Part shown: piece after piece, positions 7,698 through 16,651 of the stretch | Layout: each line of letters begins with the position of its first letter | How positions within the stretch are numbered: the first letter of the stretch is position 1 | Assembly (NCBI GenBank): GCA_963848415.1 | Contig: CAWKDN010000001.1 | Location: 1,674,001-1,738,000 of the forward strand | Length of the DNA: 64,000 nucleotides | Direction: 5' to 3' | Source of the DNA: CAVQBC01 sp963848415 | GTDB lineage: Bacteria > Actinomycetota > Thermoleophilia > Solirubrobacterales > Solirubrobacteraceae | Made by a program: the position numbers and the translations under genes | Notes under the pieces: generated by a model | The model's input: the letters and a program-made list of their open reading frames with translations, nothing else | Database searches by the model: none | Told to the model about the DNA's origin: nothing

Positions 7698-10098
7698 ATG
7701 ACCGACACGATCGCGGCCGCCCTGACCCTGGAGCAGAAGGTGCGCCTGCTCACCGGCGCCGACGCCTGGGCGCTGCACCCCGAGCCGGCTGCCGGCCTGC
7801 GGCGGCTGGTGTTGTCCGACGGCCCGGCGGGCGTCCGCGGCGAGCGCTGGGACGAGCGTGACTGGTCGGCCAACGTGCCGTCACCGACCGCGCTGGCCGC
7901 GACCTGGGACGAGGCGCGGATCGAGCGTCTCGGCGGCCTGCTGGCGGCGGAGTGCCGGCGCAAGGGCGTCGACGTGCTGCTCGCCCCGACCGTCAACCTG
8001 CACCGCTCGCCGCTCGGCGGCCGCCACTTCGAGTGCTTCAGCGAGGATCCGCTGTTGACGGCCCGCATCGCCATCGCCTACGTCCACGGGCTCCAGCGCG
8101 CCGGCGTCGGGGCGACCGTCAAGCACTTCGTCGCCAACGACTCGGAGACCGAGCGCTTCACGCTCGACGCGCGCGTGGACGAGCGCACGCTGCGCGAGCT
8201 CTACCTCGCGCCGTTCGAGTGGATCGTGGCCGAGGCGCGGCCGTGGGCGGTGATGGCGGCCTACAACGGCGTCAACGGGCACACGATGACCGAGAGCCCG
8301 CTGCTCGACGACGTGCTCAAGGGCGAGTGGGGCTTCGACGGGCTGGTCATGTCCGACTGGTTCGCGGCCCGCAGCACCGTGCCGGCCGGCCGCGCCGGCC
8401 TGGACCTGGTGATGCCCGGCCCGGGCGGGCCGTGGGGCGACGCGCTGGTCCGCGCGGTGCGCGACGGCAGCGTCCCCGAGGCGGCGATCGACGAGAAGGT
8501 CGCGCGCGTGCTGCGGCTGGCCGGGCGCGTCGGCGCGCTGGACGACAGCGCGCCCGCGGAGGCGCCCGCCTGGAGCGAGGCCGACATGGCCGCCGAGCTG
8601 CGGGCGACCGCGGCGGCGGGCTTCGTGCTCGCGCGCAACGCAGGATCCCTGCTGCCGCTGGACACCGGCGCGCTGCGCCGCGTCGCCGTGCTCGGCCCCA
8701 ACGCCGCGGTGGCGCGCACGCTCGGCGGCGGCAGCGCGACGGTCTTCCCGCGCGCGACCGTCTCCCCGCTGGCGGGGCTGCGCTCGGCGCTGGGCGATCG
8801 GGTGGAGGTCGAGCCACTCCCACGGCGTGCGCACCAACACGCGCGTCCCGGTCATCACGCGCGCGCTGCTGGGCGACGACGGCGCCGAGGTGCGCTTCCT
8901 GGCCTCCGACGGCACGCTGCTGGCCAGCGAGCGGCGCTACGGCGGCGCGTTCGCCTGGCAAGGGGCGTTCCTCGACGACGTCCCGCCCGAGCGCGTGGCC
9001 GCGATCGAGGTCGAGGCCCGGATCCGCGCCGAGACCGAGGGCGAGCACCGGATCGGCTGCTCTGGGGTCGGGCGCTTCGCCCTCGAGCTCGGCGGCGTAC
9101 GCGCCTTCGAGGAGGAGCTCTCGCTCGCTCCCGGCGCCGACATCGCCGAGGCGCACATGCACCCGCCCCAGCGCGCGAGCACCGTGACGCTCGCCGCCGG
9201 CGAGGAGCTCCAGCTCACGCTGCGCCACGAGCTCGCGGGGTCCGGTGCGATCTTCCAGCTCAACGTCGAGGAGCCGCGGCGGCCGGACGACGAGGAGCTC
9301 GAGCGCGCCGTCGGGCTGGCCGCCGCGGCTGACGTGGCGGTGGTGGTGGTCGGCACGACCGAGGAGGTCGAGAGCGAGGGCTTCGACCGCGACACGCTCG
9401 ACCTGCCCGGCCGCCAGGACGAGCTCGTCGCGCGCGTGCTGGAGGCCAACCCGCGCACCGTCGTGGTGGTCAACGCGGGCGCGCCGGTCCTGCTCCCGTG
9501 GGCAGACGACGCCGCTGCCGTGCTGCTCGCGTGGTTCCCCGGCCAGGAGTTCGGCGACGCGCTCGCGGACGTCCTGCTGGGCGCCGCCGAGCCGGGAGGG
9601 CGGCTGCCGACCACGTGGCCCGCGGCGGCCGGCGGCCTGCCCTCGACCCGTCCCGCGGACGGCGTGCTGGACTACAGCGAGGGCCTGTTCGTCGGCTACC
9701 GCGGCGACGACCGCGACGGCCGCGAGCCGCGGTTCGCGTTCGGTCACGGCCTCGGCTACACCGACTGGGAGTACCTCGGCCTCGAGGTCTCCGGTGACGT
9801 CGCGCGGGTGCGCGTGCGCAACACCGGCGCGAGGCCGGGGCGCGAGGTGGTCCAGCTCTACGCCTCGCGGCGCGAGAGCGCCGTCGAGCGCCCGCCGCGA
9901 TGGCTGGTCGGCTTTGCCGCGATCGACGCCGCCGCCGGCGAGGAGCTGACCGCCGAGATCGCCGTCCCGGAGCGGACGCTCGCCCACTGGGACGAGGGTG
10001 GGCGGGCCTTCGTCGTGGAGCCGGGCGACTACGAGCTCGCGGCCGGCCGATCGAGCCGCGACCTTCGCTGCAGCGCTGCGCTCACGGTTGCGGCTTAG
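7698..10098 (+). pseudogene. Glycoside hydrolase family 3 beta-glucosidase with PA14 insert, one frameshift
   Basis: Would hydrolyse beta-glucosides in the cytoplasm (no signal peptide). The first part (7698 to about 8813) holds the GH3 catalytic barrel: NLHRSPLGGRHFECFSEDP, the substrate-binding VKHFVANDSE, and the nucleophile aspartate in GFDGLVMSDW. The second part (from about 8814, shifted one frame) gives HSHGVRTNTRVPV, a PA14-type beta domain inserted in the C-terminal sandwich, the GQEFGDALADVLLG region and a fibronectin-III-like tail. Removing one C from GAGCCACTCC at 8811-8820 restores a single 799-residue protein of normal length. All catalytic motifs are intact, so either a recent mutation or a sequencing error is likely. 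Confidence 0.85.
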
Positions 10099-10285
10099 CT
10101 GCGGCGTGGGCGCGCTCGGCCTCGCGGAGGCGGGCCGCGGCGCCCTGATGCGCCCGCTCGAGCTCGGCGAGCCGCGCGGGGCTCGTCGGGCGCGCGGCGT
10201 AGACGCGGGCGCGGTAGAGGTCGTAGCGCTCGCGGTGGTAGCGGGCTTCCGCCCGTAACGCCTCCAGGTCGAGCTCGGTGGCCAT
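10082..10285 (-). CDS. Small coiled-coil hypothetical protein
   Basis: 67 residues, Ala/Arg/Glu rich, predicted as a helical hairpin: LDLEALRAEARYHRERYDLYRARVY, a proline-containing turn (RPTSPARLA), then a second helix ending in AERAHAAAKPQP. The gene's end overlaps the convergent GH3 gene by 17 bp. No family is recognised. The ATG at 10285 is plausible but lacks a strong ribosome-binding site, so the existence of this gene is moderately supported. Confidence 0.45.
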   Translation of the reverse strand: MATELDLEALRAEARYHRERYDLYRARVYAARPTSPARLAELERAHQGAAARLREAERAHAAAKPQP

Positions 10286-10419
10286 TCACCGGACGCTATC
10301 GCCTCCCGCCGGGGTTGCTGCCGGCGCTAGACTGAAGGGAGCAGTCGCCGCGTTGGGTCCTCTATCTCCCTCCACCTCGTTGCGGCCTCGCCTCAGAGGG
10401 AGACGAAGGGGGTCGGACG

Positions 10420-10806
10420 ATGTCCGAAACCCAGCCGACCAACGGCGCGCTGATGGCCGCCGTCTCGAACGCGATGGTCGCGTTGCACAAAGAGCAGTTC
10501 GGCCGCGGGCCGACCGCCGCCCGCTCGAACTTCGCGGGCTCTGACACGCTTGTCTGCATCCTGGACAGCGCGCTGCTGCCGGCCGAGTGGGCGATGGTGG
10601 AGATGGGTGAGCAGCACCGCGTACGCGACACCCGGAGCCTGTACCAGGTGGCCACCGCGGACCGGTTCATCGGCGCCGTCGAGGCGCTGACCTCCCGCAA
10701 GGTGCGAGCGTTCGCGAGTGCCATCGACCCGAATCAGGGGGTCGCCATGGAGGTCTTCGTGTTCCATCCGGTCGACGACAACCGAACGGCAACCCCTACG
10801 TCCTGA
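10420..10806 (+). CDS. DUF2294 domain protein
   Basis: 128 residues matching DUF2294: the start MAAVSNAMVALHKEQFGRGP, the conserved LVCILDSALLPAEWAMVE, a helical middle (RVRDTRSLYQVATADRFI) and the closing KVRAFASAIDPNQGVAMEVFVF. Members are small soluble proteins of unknown role, found especially in high-GC and spore-forming bacteria. The ATG has a good purine-rich site upstream (GAAGGGGGTCGG). It is convergent with an RsbW-like ATP-binding protein, so a stress-signalling neighbourhood is possible but unproven. Confidence 0.85.
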   Translation: MSETQPTNGALMAAVSNAMVALHKEQFGRGPTAARSNFAGSDTLVCILDSALLPAEWAMVEMGEQHRVRDTRSLYQVATADRFIGAVEALTSRKVRAFASAIDPNQGVAMEVFVFHPVDDNRTATPTS

Positions 10807-10822
10807 GCCGGAGCGCGGTCGT

Positions 10823-11311
10823 CTAGCCCTCGACCGGTGCGAGGGGCATCACGGCCCACACCTGCGTGCCGGTGCTGAGGCTCACGCCCCAGCGCTCCGA
10901 GAGCAGGTCGACCAGGTTGAGCCCGAAGCCGCCCGCGGGGGCGACCGTCGCGACACGCCGCGTCACGCCGCTCGGTCCGCCGGCGCCGGCGTCCTCGACC
11001 TCGAGCCGCAGGCGACCCTCGCTGCGCTGCGCGCGCACGGTGATCAGATCCTCCTCGCTGATGCCGGCGTGGCGGACGCTGTTGGTCACGACCTCGGAGA
11101 CGACGAGCAGGATGTCCGCGAGCACCGCGGCGCCGGTGGCGCCCTCGAGCCAGCGGCTCACGGCGGCACGTGCGGCGCCGGGCGCCTCAGGTCCTGGCGG
11201 CACCAGCACCACGAGCGCGTCCCCCGCTTCTTCCGCCAGCGGGATCGCCGGCGGATCGGGCGATGCGATGCCGGCCAGAGCTGCTGGGCCGGCTGTCTCT
11301 GGTGACCCCAC
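10823..11311 (-). CDS. RsbW-like ATP-binding protein (anti-sigma factor type)
   Basis: 162 residues; the C-terminal two thirds form a GHKL/HATPase_c_2 fold. The N-box is DILLVVSEVVTNSVRHAG (residues about 70-87), the G1 box is LEVEDAGAGG, and the G2 box is PAGGFGLNLVDLLSERWG. The end ...TQVWAVMPLA is typical of actinobacterial RsbW/SpoIIAB-like regulators, which bind and phosphorylate STAS-domain antagonists or sequester a sigma factor. The GTG start follows GGAGGGTGACCT, a good ribosome-binding site. No sigma factor or antagonist is adjacent; a STAS gene is present far away (48.1 kb). The first 40 residues are low-complexity and variable. Confidence 0.85.
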   Translation of the reverse strand: MGSPETAGPAALAGIASPDPPAIPLAEEAGDALVVLVPPGPEAPGAARAAVSRWLEGATGAAVLADILLVVSEVVTNSVRHAGISEEDLITVRAQRSEGRLRLEVEDAGAGGPSGVTRRVATVAPAGGFGLNLVDLLSERWGVSLSTGTQVWAVMPLAPVEG

Positions 11312-11461
11312 AGGTCACCCTCCGTTCTGAGGCCCCCCGCCGGCTCTAGGGTCCGAGGAGGTCCCTGTTGGAATCGAAGCGCCTCGTCGCCTGCGCCGTG
11401 ATCGGGCCCTCGAGCCCGCGCGCGTCACACCCGGCCGTCGCTTCCTGTCCGGACAGGGTAC

Positions 11462-11499
11462 CCCCTGCGGCCGCCGGCAGAACCCGTCGGCCGCAGGGG
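11462..11499 (-). terminator. Strong hairpin terminator after the serine hydrolase gene
   Basis: Perfect 12-bp stem (CCCCTGCGGCCG / CGGCCGCAGGGG) with a 14-base loop, 8 bp beyond the stop codon of the minus-strand serine hydrolase. No T-tract, but the stem is among the strongest in the window. Confidence 0.65.
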
Positions 11500-11507
11500 C
11501 CGCCCGC

Positions 11508-12674
11508 TCAGCGCCGCAGCAGCGCGCAGACCGCATCGGCCTGCATCGCCCGCAGCCGGGCGAGCAGCCGGCCCTTCGGCGAGCCGATGTTCATCGAGGT
11601 GGTCACGGCCCGTGAGCCATCGCGCGTCGCGGCGACCCACTGCACGTAGCCCGGGAAGGTGCCCGTGTGCCCGTAGACGGTCCCGCAGCGGCTGCGGTAG
11701 CGGAAGACGCCCAGGCCGGCGGAGTTGGCGCCGGGCCCGGGCGGGCTCGAGCGCCCACCCGGGACGAAGCGGAGCTGTTGACGCTGGGCGGCGCTGCCGA
11801 ACAGGCGCCCGGACAGGAGGCCGCGCACGAACCGGTTGAGGCTGGCGGGGGTCGAGACGATGGCACCCGACGCCCACGCGCCCGACGGGCTGAGGAGCTC
11901 GCTGACGTCCTCCGGCCGTTCTCCCGGCGCGACGAAGTAGCCGTGCATGAACGGCCGCGGCAGCTGCACGGTGGTGGGGAAGCTCGTGCGCGTGAGTCGC
12001 AGCGGCTCGAAGACGTAGCTGCGCAGCAGGTCGCCGTACGGCCGGCCGGTGATGCGCTCGGCGATCAGCCCGACGATGATGTTGTCGGTGTTCGAGTACG
12101 CGTAGCTCGAGCCGGGCGCGAACACCAGCGGGTCCGCGGCGACCCAGCCGATGATCTCGAGCGGGGTCACGAAGTCCCCTGGGTCAGTCTGGAACCGCTG
12201 GATGAAGCCGTCGGACGTCGTGTAGTCCGGGACGCCGCTGGTGTGGTTGAGCAGCTGGCGGACCGTCACGGCGCCCCACGCCGCCGGCAGGTCCGGCCGG
12301 TGGCGCGCCACCGTGTCCTCGAGCGACAGGCGGCCGTCGCGGACGAGCCGTAGCACGACCGCGCCGCTGAAGGCCTTGGCCACACTCGCGATGCGCATGT
12401 GGTCGGTCGCCCGCGGGGCGCGGCGCGTCCCGGCGACGGCGACGCCGGCGGTCATCACCGTGGTGCGCCCGCGCCGGTGAAATGTGGCGATCGCTCCGGG
12501 CGGTCCGCCCGCGGCGTCGACGAAGCGCTCGAGCCCGCGCTGGACGCGGGCGTCGTCGCGCGGCGCGGCCGAGGCCGTGGAAGGCACCAGCGCGCAGACC
12601 GCGAGGGCGAGCGAGACGGGCAGGATCGACCGCGGGACAGGCGAGCTGGTCGCTCCGGGGTGGGGGATGCGCAT
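11508..12674 (-). CDS. Secreted serine hydrolase, class C beta-lactamase / D-Ala-D-Ala carboxypeptidase fold
   Basis: 388 residues. The ATG at 12674 is chosen because it begins a signal peptide (MRIPHPGATSSPVPRSILPV, hydrophobic stretch, then STASAAPRDD with an Ala-x-Ala cleavage site); upstream in-frame sequence lacks such features. Catalytic motifs follow: serine and lysine in MRIASVAKAFSG (S-x-x-K), tyrosine in SSYAYSNTDN (Y-x-N), and GHTGTFPG replacing the KTG box. The architecture fits the secreted carboxypeptidase/esterase branch (EstB, R61-like) rather than a true resistance beta-lactamase. It stands alone and is followed by a strong terminator; it may act on peptidoglycan peptides or esters outside the cell. 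Confidence 0.9.
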   Translation of the reverse strand: MRIPHPGATSSPVPRSILPVSLALAVCALVPSTASAAPRDDARVQRGLERFVDAAGGPPGAIATFHRRGRTTVMTAGVAVAGTRRAPRATDHMRIASVAKAFSGAVVLRLVRDGRLSLEDTVARHRPDLPAAWGAVTVRQLLNHTSGVPDYTTSDGFIQRFQTDPGDFVTPLEIIGWVAADPLVFAPGSSYAYSNTDNIIVGLIAERITGRPYGDLLRSYVFEPLRLTRTSFPTTVQLPRPFMHGYFVAPGERPEDVSELLSPSGAWASGAIVSTPASLNRFVRGLLSGRLFGSAAQRQQLRFVPGGRSSPPGPGANSAGLGVFRYRSRCGTVYGHTGTFPGYVQWVAATRDGSRAVTTSMNIGSPKGRLLARLRAMQADAVCALLRR

Positions 12675-12742
12675 CCGCGCACCCTCCCACGCGACCGGCC
12701 CTCGTGCCAACAGGACCGGCGTCCCGCCCCGCTCCTGGCGCT

Positions 12743-14484
12743 TCAGCCGCCCACGGCGACGGGGAGCGGAACCACCTGCGCGGGGCTCGCCACCTGCAGG
12801 TCGCCTGCGGCGGCTCCGAGCTTGCGGACGAAGCGCCGGCGCGCGTCGTGATAGCTGCGGTCCGGCCCGAAGAAGCATTTGTGCGAGCGCGCCATCTCCT
12901 CGTTGCGGTACGCCTGCAGCGGCTTGATGAGCTCGTCGCGGCGCCGCCGGCGGCGCTTCTCCTCGAGCCCTTCGCCCAGCCCGGGGTCACGCGCGAGCCG
13001 TTCGGCGAAGTCGCGCACGCCGGCCCTGAAGGCGGCCGCCGTGGCGCCGAAGGTCGCGTCGAGCAGCCCGATCGCGACCGCCTGCCGGGTGCCGACCGGC
13101 GTGAAGGGCGCGCTCGTGAGGCGGGTGGCCGTCGCCGCCCCGACGCGGCGCGGGAGGAGGTATGTCCAGTACTCCGAGCCGTAGAGCCCGCCCATGTGCC
13201 GGTAGTACGGGTTCAGCACGACGTCCCTGCGGGCGAGCACCCGATCGGCAGCCAGCGCCAGCGGCACGCCGCCGGCCGCCGCGTCGCCGGTCAGCGCCGA
13301 GATCACGAAGTGCGAATCCGTCTCGACGATCTCGCGCACGACGTCGTTGATCGCGTGCAGGTTGCGCCACGACGTGCCGGCGGGGTCCTCGTCGGCCTCG
13401 ATGACGTTGAGGTGGATGCCGTTGGAGAAGAAGTCCTCGCCGCCCATCAGCACGATCACGCGGGTCTCGCTGCGCGACCGCGCGGAGAGGTAGGCCTCGC
13501 GCAGGCGCCGGCACTGCTCCGTGCTCATCGCGCCGTTGTAGAAGTCGAAGTGCAGGTAGCCGACGCCGGCGATCTCCTCGTAGCCGAGCTCGCGGAAGCC
13601 GATTCGGGGCGCGTGCAGCGTCGCGGGGAGCTCGGGCGCGTCGAGCGACTGACCGGCCCGCGCGAGCGCCTGGACGGCCGGCAGCTTGAAGGACGCGTGC
13701 GCCTTCAGGTGGCTGATCCAGACCGCTCCGTCCACGGTCGCGCGGCAGATCGCCCCGTGGCGCTGGGCGACGATCTCGCCCGGGCGACCGCGCAGCGCCG
13801 GCTCCGGATGGGCCCCGAACAGGTGGAACGCCGTGCCGCCGATCTCGTCGAGCACGCCCGGATGGCCGTCGGCCGCCCGCAGCTTGCGGACCACCGCCGC
13901 GGTGGGCTCGGTGGCCCAGTCGATGGCGCGCGCGGGCTGGCGCATGAGCGGGCGCTGCGCGGCCGGTCACGCGGGGATCGCGGGCGTCGAGCGGCGCCGG
14001 GGCCGCGCCCCGCGCGACCTTCTCCACCGCCTCGACCAGCGCCGCGATCGCGGCGCGACGCACCTCGTGGCGGTACAGGCTGCTCTTCGACGCCGGGCGG
14101 GTCGGGAAGCTGCGCGAGGCCCACACGTCGCCCGCGTCGGCCTCGCCGATCGGCCTGGAGGACCGTGACGCCCCACTCGCGCTCGCCCAGCTCGATCGCC
14201 CAGTCCAGCGAGGAGGGGCCGCGGTCGCCGCGCGGGCCGGGGTGCACGACCAGGCAGCGGTACCGCTCGTAGACCGACGGCGGGATCATCGTCTTGAGCA
14301 TCGGGCAGACGATCAGCTCCGGCCGGTGCCGGTCCACCGCCGCCTCCATCGCGGCGCCGGAGTCGGCCACCGCCACCGCGACCTCGTGGCCGCGGCCGGT
14401 GAGCTCGACGTAGGCGCGCTGGCTGAGGCTGTTGTGCGCCGAGACGAGGAAGAGGATGCGCTGCGGCCTGCCGGTGGGGCTCAT
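12743..14484 (-). pseudogene. hypX: Hydrogenase maturation protein HypX (HoxX), two frameshifts
   Basis: HypX makes the CO ligand of NiFe-hydrogenases from formyl-CoA in aerobes. Its N-terminal formyltransferase-like module is at 14484 to about 14155: QRILFLVSAHNSLSQRAYVE, then LIVCPMLKTMIPPSVY, HPGPRGDRGPSSLDWAI and WGVTVLQA. The linker (to about 13962) includes DVWASRSFPTRPASKSSLYR. The C-terminal crotonase module runs from RPLMRQPARAIDWATE through ISHLKAH, MGGEDFFSNGIHLNVIEAD and PYYRHMGGLYGSEYWTY. Three reading frames are used. Deleting one C in GGCC at 14152-14155 and one in GGCC near 13961-13965 gives an uninterrupted protein of about 579 residues, the usual HypX length. No hydrogenase genes are in this window. 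Confidence 0.85.
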
Positions 14485-14541
14485 GCCTCCAGGACGCCGC
14501 GGGCGCGCCGCTATTCCCTGCGGCGCCGCTCGTGCGCGAGG

Positions 14542-15294
14542 ATGGCGCCCGTGGACGACGCGCCGGCCGAGCACCGCTTCTACGGCGAGCTGGCCGTGTG
14601 GTGGCCGCTCATCTCCCCGCCGGAGGACTACGCGGAGGAGGCGGCCTACGCCGCGGCGCTGTTGGAGTCCGCCCACGGGCCGGTCCGCGAGGTGCTCGAG
14701 CTCGGCAGCGGCGGCGGCCATGTGGCGCTGTATCTCAAGCAGCGCTTCGCCATGACGCTCGTCGACCTGTCAGCGGACATGCTCGCGGTCTCGCGCCGGC
14801 TGAACCCGGAGTGCGAGCACGTCCAGGGCGACATGCGCTCGCTCCGGCTGGGTCGGGCGTTCGACGCCGTGTTCGTCCACGACGCGGTGGACTACATGAC
14901 CACGGAGGCCGACCTGCGCCGGGCGATCGCGACGGCGTTCACGCACTGCCGGCCTGGCGGGGTCGCCGTCTTCGTCCCCGACCAGATCGAGGAGACCTTC
15001 GCGCCCGCCAGCGACCACGGCGGCAGCGACGGCGAGGACGGCCGCGGCGTGCGCTTCCTCGAGTGGAGCTGGGATCCGGTGCCGGGCGACGGCTGGGCGC
15101 TGACCGAGTACGTCTTCCTGCTGCGCGACCCGGACGGCTCCGTGCGCTCCGTCCACGAGACCCACCGCGTCGGCGTCTTCGCGCGTGCGGCCTGGCTGCG
15201 ATTGCTCGCCGAGGCCGGCTTCGAGCCGGCCGCGGTGCTCGAGGAGACCAGCGAGGACCGCCCGCCGCGCGAGCTGTTCCTCGCCCGCCGTTAG
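14542..15294 (+). CDS. Class I SAM-dependent methyltransferase
   Basis: 250 residues with a Rossmann-type methyltransferase fold. Motif I is VREVLELGSGGGHVALYL (residues about 50-67), the acidic end of strand 2 is MTLVDLSADMLAVSRR, motif II region is HVQGDMRSLRLGRAFDAVFVHDAVDYM, and the post-motif is CRPGGVAVFVPDQ. The C-terminal half contains beta strands typical of small-molecule methyltransferases (WALTEYVFLLRDPDGSVRS). ATG at 14542 lies right after GCGAG and precedes the first conserved helix. It is divergent from hypX across 57 bp. Substrate unknown. Confidence 0.88.
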   Translation: MAPVDDAPAEHRFYGELAVWWPLISPPEDYAEEAAYAAALLESAHGPVREVLELGSGGGHVALYLKQRFAMTLVDLSADMLAVSRRLNPECEHVQGDMRSLRLGRAFDAVFVHDAVDYMTTEADLRRAIATAFTHCRPGGVAVFVPDQIEETFAPASDHGGSDGEDGRGVRFLEWSWDPVPGDGWALTEYVFLLRDPDGSVRSVHETHRVGVFARAAWLRLLAEAGFEPAAVLEETSEDRPPRELFLARR

Positions 15295-15439
15295 CCGGTC
15301 GCGTCCTGGACCAGTTCGACGGCCTGGACGCCTTCGAGGTCCGGGGTTCGGCTCGGCGATCGACGCCGGCCGCGGCGGGGATCGCGGCGGCGACGGGGGC
15401 GAGGGTGGCGACGGCGGCGGCGGCTGAGTCCCGCGCCGG

Positions 15440-16651
15440 TCAGGCGTGCGGCGCGGGCTGGCGCTCGAGCGCGGCGCGCAGCACCGGCGCGAGGCGCTCG
15501 ACGGCCGTCTCGAGCTCGGTTTCGCCCAGGTGGCTGAACGAGAGCCGCAGCGTGTTGCGGCCGGTGTCGCCGGCGTGGAATGGCGCGCCGGGGACGTAGG
15601 CCACGCCGGCCTCCAGCGCGGCCGGCCGCAGCGCAAGCGTGTCGATCTCGTCCGGCAGCGTGAGCCAGGTCATGAAGCCGCCGGTCGGCTCGGTCCAGGC
15701 GACCGCCTCGGGCATGTGGCTGCTCAGCGCGGCCGAGAGCGCCGCCCAGTGCGACGCGTACAGCGCGCGCGCCGCGGGCAGGTGGCGCTCGAAGCCGCCG
15801 GCGCGGCCGTAGGTCTCCACCATCCGCTGCCCGAGGCCGCCGGCGCACTGATCGGTGTTGAGCTTCGCGGCGGTCAGCTCGGCAACCAGCGCCGCGGGCC
15901 CGGCGGCCCAGCCGAGCCGGACGCCGGGGAAGAAGATCTTCGAGAAGGTGCCCGCCTGCAGCACGACGTCCGGGGCCAGCGACCACAGCGACGGCGGCGG
16001 GCTCCCATCGAAGGTCAGCTCGCGGTAGGCGACGTCCTCGAGGATCAGCACGCCATGCCGGCGGCACAGCTCGACCAGCGCGCGGCGGCGCTCGAGCGGG
16101 AGCGTGCGGCCGGTCGGGTTCTGGTGGTCGGGGATCGTGTAGAGGAACTTGGGGCGCCGGCCGGCTTGAAGGTCGTGCTCCAGCGCGTCGACCTGCAGAC
16201 CGTCCTCGTCCATCGGGACGGAGGCGACGTGGGCCTCGGCGGCGTTGAAGGCGATCAGCGCGCCGAGGTAGGTCGGCGCCTCGACGGCGACCGTGTCGCC
16301 GGGATCGAGCAGCGCCTGGCACATCAGGGCGATGCACTCCATCCCGCCGCTGGTGACCATCAGCTCGTCCGGCTGCGGGCAGAGGCCCTGCTGCTCGGCC
16401 TGGCGCTCGCGCAGGTACTCGCGCACGCTCGCAATCCCGGCGCCCGGCGCGTACTGCAGCGCGACGCCGGCGTCCTCGCGGACCAGCCGCGCGGCGATCT
16501 CGCCGACCTCGCCGGACGGGAACGTCGCCGGATTCGGGAAGCCGCCGGTCATCGACAGCACGCCGGGCGGGCTGCCGGCCAGGATCGCGGACAGCTCCTC
16601 GCCGCCGCGCAGGCGCGTCCGCCGGGCGAAGGCGGGCGTGAGGTCAGGCAT
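15440..16651 (-). CDS. PLP-dependent aminotransferase (class I/II, LysN/2-aminoadipate type)
   Basis: 403 residues. Fold-type I signatures are visible: the N-terminal SMTGGFPNPATFPSGEVGE, the LQYAPGAGIASVREYL segment typical of the LysN/KAT-II branch, the cofactor-binding VEAPTYLGALIAFNAAEA, IPDHQNPTGRTLPLERR, the aspartate region ILEDVAYRELTF, and the PLP lysine in GTFSKIFFPGVRLGW. The arginine that binds the substrate carboxylate is in NTLRLSFSH. The family transaminates aromatic, branched or dicarboxylic amino acids; the exact substrate is open. Its ATG overlaps the end of the upstream rraA-like gene by 8 bp, so the two are co-translated. Confidence 0.9.
   Translation of the reverse strand: MPDLTPAFARRTRLRGGEELSAILAGSPPGVLSMTGGFPNPATFPSGEVGEIAARLVREDAGVALQYAPGAGIASVREYLRERQAEQQGLCPQPDELMVTSGGMECIALMCQALLDPGDTVAVEAPTYLGALIAFNAAEAHVASVPMDEDGLQVDALEHDLQAGRRPKFLYTIPDHQNPTGRTLPLERRRALVELCRRHGVLILEDVAYRELTFDGSPPPSLWSLAPDVVLQAGTFSKIFFPGVRLGWAAGPAALVAELTAAKLNTDQCAGGLGQRMVETYGRAGGFERHLPAARALYASHWAALSAALSSHMPEAVAWTEPTGGFMTWLTLPDEIDTLALRPAALEAGVAYVPGAPFHAGDTGRNTLRLSFSHLGETELETAVERLAPVLRAALERQPAPHA

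Noticed and set aside
10823..11311. RsbW-like protein and the STAS protein at 48.1 kb as one partner-switch pair
   Set aside because: They are 37 kb apart, and the STAS protein lacks the phosphorylatable serine, so pairing them is not supported.
15355..15425. GGC/GAC-rich tract between two convergent genes
   Set aside because: Looks like a triplet-type repeat, but it is short, irregular and typical of high-GC intergenic DNA; no array or gene is supported.
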